In this document: one piece after another, positions 1-7,812 of the stretch
Layout of the letters: each line of letters opens with the position of its first letter
Position numbering within the stretch: the first letter of the stretch is position 1
NCBI RefSeq assembly: GCF_019396345.1
Contig: NZ_JAHKRM010000040.1
Coordinates: 1 to 64,000, forward strand
DNA length: 64,000 bases
Direction of reading: 5' to 3'
From: Nonomuraea guangzhouensis
GTDB lineage: Bacteria > Actinomycetota > Actinomycetes > Streptosporangiales > Streptosporangiaceae
Notes under the pieces: generated by a model
Seen by the model: the letters and a program-made list of their open reading frames with translations, nothing else
Databases searched by the model: none
Told to the model about the DNA's origin: nothing
Made by a program: the position numbers and the translations under genes

Positions 1-771
1 CGCCTGGACCAGCGTGACGCCGCGCGCGACAGCGGCCTCCTCCTCGATGCCGGCCCACTCTCCGCTCGCCAGCCCGAAGCTGACCATCCGGCCGCCGTGG
101 CCGAGCAGGTGGAAGGCGGTCCGGGCGATGTCGCCGCCGATCCCGTCGAGGACGACGTCGACGGGGGCGACCCGGTCGGACCAGCCCGCGGCCGTGTAGT
201 CGACCACCTCATCAGCGCCGAGGTCGCGGGCCACACCGGTCTTGCGCGAACCCCCGGCCGCCGCGACGACGGTGGCACCCGCCGACTTGGCCAGCTGTAC
301 GAGGAGCGAGCCCACGCCGCCGGCCGCCGCCTCGACCAGAACCCGTTCCCCGGGCCGCGGTGCGGTCGCCCGGATCATCATGGTCGCGGTCCGCCCGTCG
401 GCCAAGATCGCGACCGCGTCGTCCAATTCGAGGCTGTCGGGGACGGTGTAGAGCCCGGACGCGTCCACCGCCGCCCGTTCGGCATAACCGCCGGAGCCGC
501 CCGTGGCGGTCACCACTCGGCGGCCGACCAGGTCGGAGCCGACGCCCTCGCCGACCGCCGTGACGACGCCCCCGACGCCGTTGCCCGGGATCATCGGCAG
601 CTCCCGCGTGAACGGCGATGGCGCGCCCGACCGGAACTGGGTCTCCACAAAGGTGATGTTGGCGTAGACGACGTCGACCAGCACCTGCCCAGGCCCCGCG
701 ACCGGGTCGGGGGCATCTCCAGGTACGAGCACCTCGGGCCCGCCGAACTCCTTCAACCACACCGCGCGCAC
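1..771 (-). CDS. Zinc-type alcohol dehydrogenase / quinone oxidoreductase, 3' end outside window
   Basis: This is an MDR-superfamily NADPH-dependent oxidoreductase of the quinone oxidoreductase type, expected to reduce quinones or enones in the cytoplasm. The reading frame starts at GTG 771 behind a GGGGAGAGAG ribosome site and stays open to the window edge, giving 257 codons. The start MRAVWLKEFGGPEVL is typical of the family. GroES-like segments follow, then the dinucleotide-binding run EAAAGGVGSLLVQLAKSAGA near residues 138-157. The structural-zinc cysteine cluster is not visible, which favours the QOR branch over zinc alcohol dehydrogenases. It is the only gene behind the MerR-type promoter at 807-837, so redox-responsive control is likely. 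Family is confident; substrate is unknown. Confidence 0.88.
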   Translation of the reverse strand, partial: MRAVWLKEFGGPEVLVPGDAPDPVAGPGQVLVDVVYANITFVETQFRSGAPSPFTRELPMIPGNGVGGVVTAVGEGVGSDLVGRRVVTATGGSGGYAERAAVDASGLYTVPDSLELDDAVAILADGRTATMMIRATAPRPGERVLVEAAAGGVGSLLVQLAKSAGATVVAAAGGSRKTGVARDLGADEVVDYTAAGWSDRVAPVDVVLDGIGGDIARTAFHLLGHGGRMVSFGLASGEWAGIEEEAAVARGVTLVQA

Positions 772-806
772 GTTGCTCTCTCCCCTGTTCCGTTGATGTC
801 GCCCCC

Positions 807-837
807 AGCATGCAACCTCAACCGAACTCGAGGTCAA
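807..837 (-). promoter_or_regulatory. MerR/SoxR-type promoter of the quinone oxidoreductase gene
   Basis: Read on the minus strand, a -35 box TTGACC (832-837) and a -10-like CATGCT (807-812) are separated by 19 bp, the stretched spacer typical of MerR-family promoters. The spacer contains the dyad ACCTCGA-N6-TTGAGGT (815-834), which closely resembles actinobacterial SoxR boxes. No MerR or SoxR gene is present in the window. The box lies 36 bp upstream of the GTG start. Confidence 0.6.
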
Positions 838-1083
838 CTCGCGATCGCCAGTACAGCTCGATCGCCATGTCGGCCCGTTCTCGGGTCGGCGTCGCTGGGG
901 ACAAGGTAGAAATCACCGCAGGTCGCTGAAGGGGATGTGCGCCAGCCGTCGAGGCCGGATTTCGGGCCGGACGGCGTGGGATGAGTCAGGCGTTCATGGG
1001 TTCCTCGACTCCGCGCTGGCTGGGCTCGACGGACTGGAGTTCGCCCCGGTCGCCCGGCCCGCGCAGGTGACCTATGTCTGCGT
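838..1083. other. Non-coding gap between two minus-strand genes
   Basis: No frame here shows a recognisable protein, and I see no hairpin or repeat beyond the promoter just to its left. It separates the end of the SDR gene from the promoter of the oxidoreductase gene. Confidence 0.4.
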
Positions 1084-1677
1084 TCACGACGTGCCGACCG
1101 TGAGCGTACGGCCGTGGGCGGTGCCTTCCACGGCCTCCATGAATACGTTGGCAACCTCGGTCACCGGGGTGCCGGGAGCCGGGTCCATGCCCAGGCTGAG
1201 GAGGGTTTCGCGGACCCAGCCGGGGCTGACGGCGTTCAGGCGAACGCTGCGCGGCATCTCCGTCGCCGCCGCGTGTACGAACGCCTCCAGGCCGGCGTTG
1301 ACCAGGTAGCCGAGTGAGCTCCCCGGGATGGGCTCGGCGAACCGGCCGCTGGTGAGCGTCACGGATCCGCCGGCGCGTACGTGGGTGAGCGCGCGCCGTA
1401 CCAGGTTCACCTGCCCGATGAGTTTGCCGTCGAGGCCGTTCCAGAAGTCCGTGTCCGATGGCGCGTCCAGTGGAGTCAGGCCGCCGCTCGCGGCGCAGCA
1501 CACTACCGCGTCCACCTCGCCGACCTGCGTGAACAGGGCGTCAATCGAGGCGGCGTCCGCCATGTCCACCCGCACCGGGCCACGGCGCGACGCACGCACC
1601 ACCTCATGGCGCGCTGCCAACGCATCGGCGACCGCGCCGCCGATGGTTCCTGTCGCCCCGATCGCAAGAATCTTCAC
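1084..1677 (-). CDS. SDR-family protein lacking the YxxxK lysine
   Basis: This 197-residue short-chain-dehydrogenase-fold protein has an N-terminal Rossmann motif, MKILAIGATGTIGGAVADAL, and the usual SDR landmarks DAVVCCA, GGSVTLTSG and VRLNAVSPGWV. Where YxxxK is expected, the sequence reads GYLVNAGLEAF, so the catalytic lysine is absent. The family contains many such short actinobacterial members of unknown activity. GTG 1677 is chosen because the Rossmann strand begins immediately after it; the longer upstream frame has no family similarity. It is divergent from the MmyB-like regulator at 1811, a common pairing in actinomycetes, and is probably its target. Confidence 0.85.
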   Translation of the reverse strand: MKILAIGATGTIGGAVADALAARHEVVRASRRGPVRVDMADAASIDALFTQVGEVDAVVCCAASGGLTPLDAPSDTDFWNGLDGKLIGQVNLVRRALTHVRAGGSVTLTSGRFAEPIPGSSLGYLVNAGLEAFVHAAATEMPRSVRLNAVSPGWVRETLLSLGMDPAPGTPVTEVANVFMEAVEGTAHGRTLTVGTS

Positions 1678-1760
1678 CGTATGTCCCGTTTCGTTTGGTG
1701 GCTGGTAAGGGCCACGCTGCGGCAGGTGGGCATGCCGGGCCCAGCCCTCTCCCGGGGGTA

Positions 1761-1773
1761 CACCTGACAGGTG
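1761..1773. promoter_or_regulatory. 13-bp palindrome between SDR and MmyB-like genes
   Basis: CACCTGACAGGTG is a perfect inverted repeat of 6-bp arms around one base, in the divergent intergenic region 38 bp before the regulator start. Its position suits an operator for the regulator, but no binding is known. Confidence 0.4.
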
Positions 1774-1810
1774 CAGGCTCGACGGCCATGGCTCCGCGAC
1801 ACTGGGATGT

Positions 1811-2716
1811 ATGGCGACAAATGAGGAGTTGGGAGAGTTCCTGCGATCGAGGCGAGCCCGCTTGCAGCCCGAGGACGCCGGGCTTCCCACCTACGGAGGG
1901 CGGCGGCGGGTGCCGGGCCTGCGGCGCGAGGAGTTGGCTCAGCTCGCCGGGGTGAGCGCCGGCTACTACACCCGGCTCGAACAGGGGCAGAGTCCCAATG
2001 CCTCGGATGCCGTGCTCGACGCCGTCGCCCGCGTTCTGCGTCTGGACGATGCCGAGCGCGCTCACCTTTACTCACTGGCCCGGCCGAAGCCGAAGGCCCG
2101 CCGCCGGGCCGCCAAGCCCGAGCAGGTACGGCCGGGCGTACGACTCATGATCGAGTCGTTCGGGGACGTGCCCGCCCTGGTCATGGGGTGCTTCCTCGAC
2201 GTTCTCGCATGGAACCCGATGGCGCACGCCCTGCTGGCCGGCCACCTCGACCTCGACGCGCCGAACCGACCGGCCGACCGGCCCAACATCGCCCGCATGC
2301 TGTTCCTGGACGCCCACACGCGGGAGCTGTACCCGGAGTGGACCCGCAAGGCCCGGTCCACCGTCGCCGACCTGCGGCTGATCGCCGGACGTCACCGAGG
2401 TGTCCCCGCGCTGAGCGAGCTCATCGGCGAGCTGACCCTCGGAAGCCCCGAGTTCGCGAGGCTCTGGGCCGCCCACGCGGTGGGTGATTGCGATACTGCG
2501 GCCCGTACCTACTGCCATCCGGTGGTGGGCACCATGGCGCTCATGGCCGAGTTCATGGTCCTGCCGGACGACGAGGGGCAGCGGGTGGCCGTGTTCAACG
2601 CCGAACCGGGCTCACCCTCCGAAGCCGCCCTGCGGATGCTCGCCGACCTGACCGCCACCGCTACGACCGCTACGCCGCTCACCAGGCCACTGGACACCAA
2701 GACGCACCGTCTCTGA
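1811..2716 (+). CDS. XRE-family regulator with MmyB-like ligand domain
   Basis: This 301-residue DNA-binding regulator carries an N-terminal Cro/C1-type helix-turn-helix (about residues 5-75) with the family signature VPGLRREELAQLAGVSAGYY followed by TRLEQG. Residues about 105-280 match the MmyB-like ligand-binding domain seen in many actinobacterial XRE regulators that control adjacent oxidoreductases. It is divergent from the SDR gene at 1084-1677 across a 133-bp gap with a palindrome at 1761-1773, so autoregulation plus control of the SDR gene is the simplest model. The effector is unknown. Confidence 0.9.
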   Translation: MATNEELGEFLRSRRARLQPEDAGLPTYGGRRRVPGLRREELAQLAGVSAGYYTRLEQGQSPNASDAVLDAVARVLRLDDAERAHLYSLARPKPKARRRAAKPEQVRPGVRLMIESFGDVPALVMGCFLDVLAWNPMAHALLAGHLDLDAPNRPADRPNIARMLFLDAHTRELYPEWTRKARSTVADLRLIAGRHRGVPALSELIGELTLGSPEFARLWAAHAVGDCDTAARTYCHPVVGTMALMAEFMVLPDDEGQRVAVFNAEPGSPSEAALRMLADLTATATTATPLTRPLDTKTHRL

Positions 2717-2761
2717 AGGGGTGGGCGATGCCACGCTGAACTCTCGGGTACGAAACCATCC

Positions 2762-3364
2762 TCAGCGGACGGTCCCGTCCCACTGCCAGCGGTCTCTGCG
2801 GCCATGACCGGGAAGATCGGCTCGGCCGGTGCACCACAGAAGGGTCTCGGTCGCGTCACCGCTGTCCGGAGCCTTCGGGAAGAGGCGCCGCACCGCAGGG
2901 CCGCACAGGTGTTCCGGCGGCCGCCAGTCGAGCCCGAGACCGCGGCTGATGTCCATACCGTGGACGAGCAGTTCGACGACTCCCATGGCGGCGAAGCCGG
3001 GCCCGTCGGAGTCGCCCCATGGATGCCAGGCACGTACCGCACCGTCGGCCTCGCGTACGGCGGAGGCCAGGATGTTCGCCGCGATCCTGATCCCCTCCAG
3101 GCAGTCGCTGATCGGAGCCTGTGGGTCGAGCGAGGCGAAGAGGGTGATGTACCGGTCGGCTGGGCGGGCGATGAGCAGGCCGGCGTAGCCGACGACGCCC
3201 AGGGCGAGGTGGTCGAGCGTGCTCCGGCAGGTCCACTCCAGCCCCGCCGCGTTGCGCGTCCAGTCCTGGTCGGCGCCCTTCTCCAGGATCGCGGTCGTTT
3301 CGTCGGCCGCCTCGAGGACGAGCGCGGCCCAGGACGTGGCGCTCATGAGGTGCTGAACGTTCAT
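2762..3364 (-). CDS. DinB/MDMPI-like protein (mycothiol-dependent isomerase fold)
   Basis: This 200-residue protein belongs to the DinB/maleylpyruvate-isomerase N-terminal superfamily, a four-helix metal-binding fold often using mycothiol in actinobacteria. The pattern includes WTCRSTLDHLALGVVGYAGLL near residues 49-69 and VHGMDISRGLGLDWRPPEHLCG in the C-terminal half, which places the expected histidine ligands. Its ATG (3364) overlaps the stop of the imine-reductase-like gene in an ATGA, so the two are translationally coupled. Function is unassigned; a thiol-dependent step paired with the reductase is an inference. Confidence 0.8.
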   Translation of the reverse strand: MNVQHLMSATSWAALVLEAADETTAILEKGADQDWTRNAAGLEWTCRSTLDHLALGVVGYAGLLIARPADRYITLFASLDPQAPISDCLEGIRIAANILASAVREADGAVRAWHPWGDSDGPGFAAMGVVELLVHGMDISRGLGLDWRPPEHLCGPAVRRLFPKAPDSGDATETLLWCTGRADLPGHGRRDRWQWDGTVR

Positions 3365-4236
3365 GCCACGGAAGCCCTGAAGTGGTCGATGATGCGGGCG
3401 TAGCTGTCGAGGGCGTGGCCGCGGCTGATCGCCTCGGTGAGGAGCTTCTCGGTGTACTCGGCCATGGTCGCGTCGATGCCCCGGATCCGGCTCTCGTGGA
3501 TGAGGTGCCGGACCGGCGGGACCTGGGTCTCCAGCGTGGCGTCCTCGGCGGCGTAGGAGTCCTCGTCGATCTGGTGCGCGTACGCCGTCAGGAACGACGC
3601 CACGCCCTTGAGCCAATCCGTGGCCATCGGCAGGAAATCGGTGGCCGCGACCTTCTCGGTACCCATGAGCGCGGCGGCGTGCATGAACCCGTTGAACGTC
3701 GCCCACATGATCCCCAGTAGCGCGACGTCGTACAGCGAAGGAAGGCCGACGTCGGAGCTGATGAGCGTGGTACCGCCGCCCAGCACCGCGAGGGTCTTCT
3801 CGTGTGTCTCGTACAGCGACGGCGACCCTCCGTAGAGGATGACCGTCTCCGGCGCGCCGATGCCGGGAGGGGTCATCATGATGGCCCCGTCCAGGTATTC
3901 GGCCCCGTGTTCCGCCGCCCATGCGGCCGTCGCGCGTGCTTCGTCGGACGCGCCTGACGTGAGATTGACCAGGACGCGGCCGGACAGCACCGCCTCGGCC
4001 GGTGCGAGCAGTTCGCGTACGGCGTCGTAGTCCCGCACGCAGATGATCACCAGCGGGGCGGCGGCGACGGCGGCGACGGCCGTCGGGGCTTCGCTCGCGC
4101 CGGCTTCGACCAGAGCCGCCGCTTTGCCCGGGGTCCGGTTGAAGATGGTCGTGGGGTGGCCGGCGTTCATGAAGGCGGTGGCCAGCGCCCGGCCCATCAT
4201 TCCCATGCCGATGACCGTGACGGGGGTTCCTGCCAT
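3361..4236 (-). CDS. Imine-reductase-like NAD(P)-binding protein
   Basis: This 291-residue protein has the two-domain beta-hydroxyacid-dehydrogenase fold: an N-terminal Rossmann domain (VIGMGMMGRALATAFMNAGH, then NRTPGKA typical of NADP binding) and a helical C-terminal dimerisation domain. The segments LDGAIMMTPPGIG and LPSLYDVALLGIMWATFNGF followed by MHAAAL closely follow actinobacterial imine reductases rather than 6-phosphogluconate dehydrogenases. ATG 4236 is chosen because the Rossmann strand starts five residues later; the longer upstream frame is unrelated. It forms an operon with the MDMPI-like gene and is divergent from the DJ-1/AraC regulator. The natural substrate is unknown. Confidence 0.85.
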   Translation of the reverse strand: MAGTPVTVIGMGMMGRALATAFMNAGHPTTIFNRTPGKAAALVEAGASEAPTAVAAVAAAPLVIICVRDYDAVRELLAPAEAVLSGRVLVNLTSGASDEARATAAWAAEHGAEYLDGAIMMTPPGIGAPETVILYGGSPSLYETHEKTLAVLGGGTTLISSDVGLPSLYDVALLGIMWATFNGFMHAAALMGTEKVAATDFLPMATDWLKGVASFLTAYAHQIDEDSYAAEDATLETQVPPVRHLIHESRIRGIDATMAEYTEKLLTEAISRGHALDSYARIIDHFRASVA

Positions 4237-4354
4237 GTCTGTCTCTTTCCTGTCCGTTTCGGTGGGGGCGGTCCACCACGATGGCAGCGGGCGACGTCGG
4301 CCGACACTGGCAGGAGTGCCGATATTCACCAAATTAGTGCCATAGGGTGCACTC

Positions 4355-5383
4355 ATGAGTGCTGGTTCCGTCGCGCTGGTCGTGACCGACGACACCATTT
4401 CGATGTGGGACCTGTACGAGCTGGGCATCGCCACGGCAGTCTTCGGCGTGGCGCATACCGATCTCGTGAACCCTTGGTACGACCTGCGGTTGTGCGGGCT
4501 GCGCCCGGGGACGTCCTCGTCAGTGCCGGGGTTCACGCTGAACGCGCCACACGGGCTGGACGAACTGGAGAAGGTCGACACGGTGATCGTCCCGGTCGTG
4601 CCGGAGTCGTACATGCGCGGCGAGCGCGAGCTGCCCGAGGAGCTGATCAGTGCTCTCCGGCGGGCCGGCGCCGCGGGGACCCGGATGGTCTCGCTCTGCA
4701 ACGGCGTGTTCGCGCTCGCCGCCGCGGGGCTCCTCGACGGCCGCCCCGCCACCGCTCACTGGGAGCACACCCGCGAGCTGGCCGAGCGGTATCCGCAGGT
4801 AAAGGTGGACGATTCGGTCCTGTACGTCGACGACGGTGACGTGCTCACCAGCGCCGGGCTCAGCGGCGGGCTCGACCTGTGCTTGCACATCGTCCGCCGT
4901 GACCTCGGCGCGCAGGTGGCCAACCAGCTCGCCCGCCGTCTCGTGGTCCCCGCGCACCGGCCCGGCGGCCAGGCCCAGTTCGTGGAACGCGCGGTCGCCG
5001 TGACCGACGACGGGATCGCCCCCGTGCTGCACTGGGCCCTGGAGAACCTCGACCGCCCACTCACCGTCGACGACCTGGCCACCCGCGCCGGGATGAGCGT
5101 CCGCAGCTTCCACCGCAACCTGCGGGCGGCGACCGGCACGAGCCCGATGAAGTGGCTGCTCCATCAACGCCTCGCCCGCGCGCAACTCCTCCTGGAGACC
5201 ACTGACCTGCCCATCGAGCAGATCAGCGAACGCAGTGGGCTCGGCAGCGCGAACAACCTTCGCCATCATTTCGCCGCGCACCTTGGAGTAGCGCCCACCG
5301 AATATCGTCGGGCCTTCCCCTCTCCTGGGCCGGGATCGCGAACGCCCGATCGGCCTCGCCCCAGTCTGCCGATGCCCGCCTGA
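4355..5383 (+). CDS. GlxA-type AraC regulator with DJ-1/PfpI domain
   Basis: This 342-residue transcription factor combines an N-terminal DJ-1/PfpI-like domain (about residues 5-190, with VSLCNGVFALAAAGLLDG at the nucleophile-elbow position) and a C-terminal AraC double helix-turn-helix (about 225-325, RAGMSVRSFHRNLRAATGTS and the second helix SGLGSANNLRHHF). Such proteins sense small molecules or amine stress and control adjacent oxidoreductase genes. It is divergent from the imine-reductase operon; the 118-bp gap contains GGCA-GGAG-TGCC (4309-4320) and further AGTGCC half-sites, plausible operator elements. Confidence 0.9.
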   Translation: MSAGSVALVVTDDTISMWDLYELGIATAVFGVAHTDLVNPWYDLRLCGLRPGTSSSVPGFTLNAPHGLDELEKVDTVIVPVVPESYMRGERELPEELISALRRAGAAGTRMVSLCNGVFALAAAGLLDGRPATAHWEHTRELAERYPQVKVDDSVLYVDDGDVLTSAGLSGGLDLCLHIVRRDLGAQVANQLARRLVVPAHRPGGQAQFVERAVAVTDDGIAPVLHWALENLDRPLTVDDLATRAGMSVRSFHRNLRAATGTSPMKWLLHQRLARAQLLLETTDLPIEQISERSGLGSANNLRHHFAAHLGVAPTEYRRAFPSPGPGSRTPDRPRPSLPMPA

Positions 5384-5606
5384 GCGAGGCCACCGAGCCG
5401 CCCGATGACGACTCGCTCCGCTCGCTCCGCGCGGCGGTCGAAGCAGTCGGCGACATGCGGCTTGGGGAAAGTCGCCGCGGAACCACTTCGCTGTCTGGAC
5501 CGGCATGGAAACGCCGGGGAAACGTGCCTCTGGGTTGTGTGGCCTCACGACTGCTGCGATCACCGCTGCAGGTGCGAGTTTTCGAGCACGACGTGAGGAT
5601 CTTGAT
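5384..5606. other. Intergenic region with no recognised gene
   Basis: This 223-bp gap is open in several frames but none gives a recognisable protein. No strong inverted repeat is visible. It must contain the promoter of the downstream Tat-exported protein gene, whose ribosome site GTGAGGA is at its end. Confidence 0.4.
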
Positions 5607-6917
5607 ATGACCCCTTCAGCCGATTTCCAGGCTCCCGACCGGCGCGCGTTTCTGCGGCGAGCGGGCCTGGCCGTGGCCGCGGGTGCGAGCCTTCCCCTGC
5701 TGGGTACCGTCCCGAGCCCGAGCCCGGCGTTCGCCGCCGCGGACGATCCTGATCAGCTGTTCAAGGACGGCCGGTTCGCGGCGGCCGAGCGCGGCTATCG
5801 GCGCCTCCTGCGCGAGGATCCGCGGAACGCGCACGCCTACGCCCAGGCCGGATACATCGCCCTGCTGTCCAACCGCTTCGGCGAGGCGGAGAAGCACCTG
5901 GCCAAGGCCGTCGCCCTGCAGCCCGGCGACGTCGCCTCGGCGCAGCGGCTGGCCGAGTGTTTCGTCCGGCAAGATCAGCTCGCCCGTGCGATACCGCTGC
6001 TCCAGGGCACCGGCCGCCTTCGTGACAAGGCGTACGCCGACCTCTACTCCCATATCAGCGGCACACCATGGCAGATTCACGGGGCGAGGAGCGCGGAGTT
6101 GCCCTTCGTCACCCTGGATCCCGTGCCTGCCGTCGAAGCCAGCCTGAACGGGGGGACACCGGGGAAATTCTGGCTCGACACCTACGCGACGCTCGACCTG
6201 TCGCGCGAGGTGGCGGAAGCGGCGGGGCTGCGGGCGGTGGCCAGCCACTCGGGAGGAGTCGCCAACAATCAACCGATCACCATCTGGCTCGGCGTCCTGG
6301 ACTCGTTCAAGATCGGCAACATCGAGATCCGCAACCTTCCGGTGCAGTGGAGCGACGCGCAGCGGCCGTCCCTGCCTGACGGGTCACCGGCGGCGGGCGC
6401 GTTCGGAACGACGATCTTCTACCACTTCCTGACCACGATGAACTACGCCGGCCGCGCCCTGATCCTGCGGCGCAAGACCAAGACCGCGCCGCGAGCGGGC
6501 GCCGCCGACCGGCTCCCGTTGTGGCTGGCCGGGGACCACTACCCGTGCACGCTGGGCAGCCTGGGCGACTACGGGCCGCGGATGGTCACCCTCGACACCG
6601 GCGGCATCGGCGTCGGCCTCGACACCACAGTGGAGATCGCCGAACGGGTGGGCATCGAGGTGGACTACGACCATCCCAGCCGGCAGCCCGGAACCAAGGT
6701 CTATCCGATCACGGCCGAGCGGATCAGCCTGGGCGGGGCGGTCGGGCGCAAGGTGCGCGGTCATGCTGCCGAGCAGGTCTTTCCCGGGTTCCCCGGCCCA
6801 GGTCAGTCGGCGCAGTTCGGCTTCGATCTGATCGCCAACTTCACCCACGAGTTCTTCAAGCCCTTCGCGATCACCTTCGACTACACCGACATGCACCTCT
6901 ACATCACCCGCGGGTGA
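5607..6917 (+). CDS. Tat-exported TPR protein with retropepsin-like domain
   Basis: This 436-residue exported protein begins with a twin-arginine signal, DRRAFLRRAGLAVAAGASLP, ending near AFAAA. Residues about 45-145 form two to three TPR-like helical repeats (LFKDGRFAAAERGYRRLLRE, AGYIALLSNRFGEAEKHLAK). The C-terminal 280 residues look like a two-lobed aspartyl-protease fold: FWLDTYATLDLS in lobe one and VTLDTGGIGVGLDT in lobe two, where the first lobe lacks the glycine of a normal DTG. ATG 5607 is chosen because GTGAGGA precedes it and the Tat motif follows; the upstream in-frame ATG at 5505 would bury the signal. Whether it cleaves peptides is uncertain. Confidence 0.8.
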   Translation: MTPSADFQAPDRRAFLRRAGLAVAAGASLPLLGTVPSPSPAFAAADDPDQLFKDGRFAAAERGYRRLLREDPRNAHAYAQAGYIALLSNRFGEAEKHLAKAVALQPGDVASAQRLAECFVRQDQLARAIPLLQGTGRLRDKAYADLYSHISGTPWQIHGARSAELPFVTLDPVPAVEASLNGGTPGKFWLDTYATLDLSREVAEAAGLRAVASHSGGVANNQPITIWLGVLDSFKIGNIEIRNLPVQWSDAQRPSLPDGSPAAGAFGTTIFYHFLTTMNYAGRALILRRKTKTAPRAGAADRLPLWLAGDHYPCTLGSLGDYGPRMVTLDTGGIGVGLDTTVEIAERVGIEVDYDHPSRQPGTKVYPITAERISLGGAVGRKVRGHAAEQVFPGFPGPGQSAQFGFDLIANFTHEFFKPFAITFDYTDMHLYITRG

Positions 6918-6923
6918 GTCCTG

Positions 6924-7811
6924 TCAGTGCGTCAGGACCACGCGCTTGCGGAACACCCAGTACGTCCACCCCTGGTACACCAGCACGAACGGCAGCGTGA
7001 TCAGCCCGATCCAGCTCAGCATCGTGAGGGTGTACGGCCCCGAGGCCGCGTCCGTGAGGGTGAGGCCGGGTAGAGGAGCCCACCGGAGTTCGGTGAAGAG
7101 CGCCACGGAGGCCAGGGCGATGGCGCCGGCGGTGGCGGCGAAGGCCCAGCCCTCCCGGCGGCGGAACGTCAGTGCCGCCGCGGCGGCCAGCGCCGCCATG
7201 GAGATCAGGGCGGGGATCGAGCCCAGGGCGGACAGCGCCGCCACGGCCAGCGGCAGGACCACGGCGCTCGCGGCCAGCGCGGTCGCCCGGGCGCGTCGGC
7301 GTACCGGGCCGTCGGTCTTGAGCGACAGGAAGACGGCGCCGTGCAGGACGCACATGGCCAGCGTGAAGAGGCCGCCCACGAGCGCGGCGAGCGCGCTGTC
7401 GAACAGCAGGTCGGCGAAGACCGCGCCCCACAGGAACGCCGGGAGGGCGCTGCCGGCCACGATGCCCAGGTCGCACCAGACCGGGTTGGTCACCTTGCCG
7501 CGCCATTCCAGGCCGACGCCGCGGACGATCAGGCCGACCAGGATCAGCACCACCGGCAGGTAGAAGGCGCTGAACAGTCCGGCGTACCAGGCGGGGAAGG
7601 CCGCGAACATGGCGCCCACGGCGGTGATCAGCCACACCTCGTTGCCGTCCCAGACCGGGCCGATCGTCTCCAGGCTCTGCCGGTGCTGCTCGGGGCCCCT
7701 GCTCACGAACGGTGTCAGCAGGCCCACGCCGAAGTCGAAGCCCTCGAGCACGAAGTAGCCGGTCCAGAGGAAGGCGATGATGACGAACCACAGGTTGATC
7801 ACTGTCTGCAC
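6924..7811 (-). CDS. cydB: Cytochrome bd ubiquinol/menaquinol oxidase subunit II
   Basis: CydB is the second membrane subunit of cytochrome bd oxidase, which reduces oxygen to water with quinol electrons at low oxygen or under respiratory stress. This 295-residue protein starts MQTVINLWFVIIAFLWTGYF and has the characteristic GFDFGVGLLTPFV and IGPVWDGNEVWLITAVGAMF segments, then about eight predicted membrane helices. It is shorter than the E. coli protein (379 residues), as in many actinobacteria. It lies one base after cydA, as one operon. No cydCD assembly ABC transporter genes follow; the next genes are unrelated. Confidence 0.95.
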   Translation of the reverse strand: MQTVINLWFVIIAFLWTGYFVLEGFDFGVGLLTPFVSRGPEQHRQSLETIGPVWDGNEVWLITAVGAMFAAFPAWYAGLFSAFYLPVVLILVGLIVRGVGLEWRGKVTNPVWCDLGIVAGSALPAFLWGAVFADLLFDSALAALVGGLFTLAMCVLHGAVFLSLKTDGPVRRRARATALAASAVVLPLAVAALSALGSIPALISMAALAAAAALTFRRREGWAFAATAGAIALASVALFTELRWAPLPGLTLTDAASGPYTLTMLSWIGLITLPFVLVYQGWTYWVFRKRVVLTH

Positions 7812-7812
7812 C

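Noticed and set aside
6904..7791. Alternative minus-strand frame over cydB
   Set aside because: It is Arg/Gly-rich and out of frame with the clear CydB protein.
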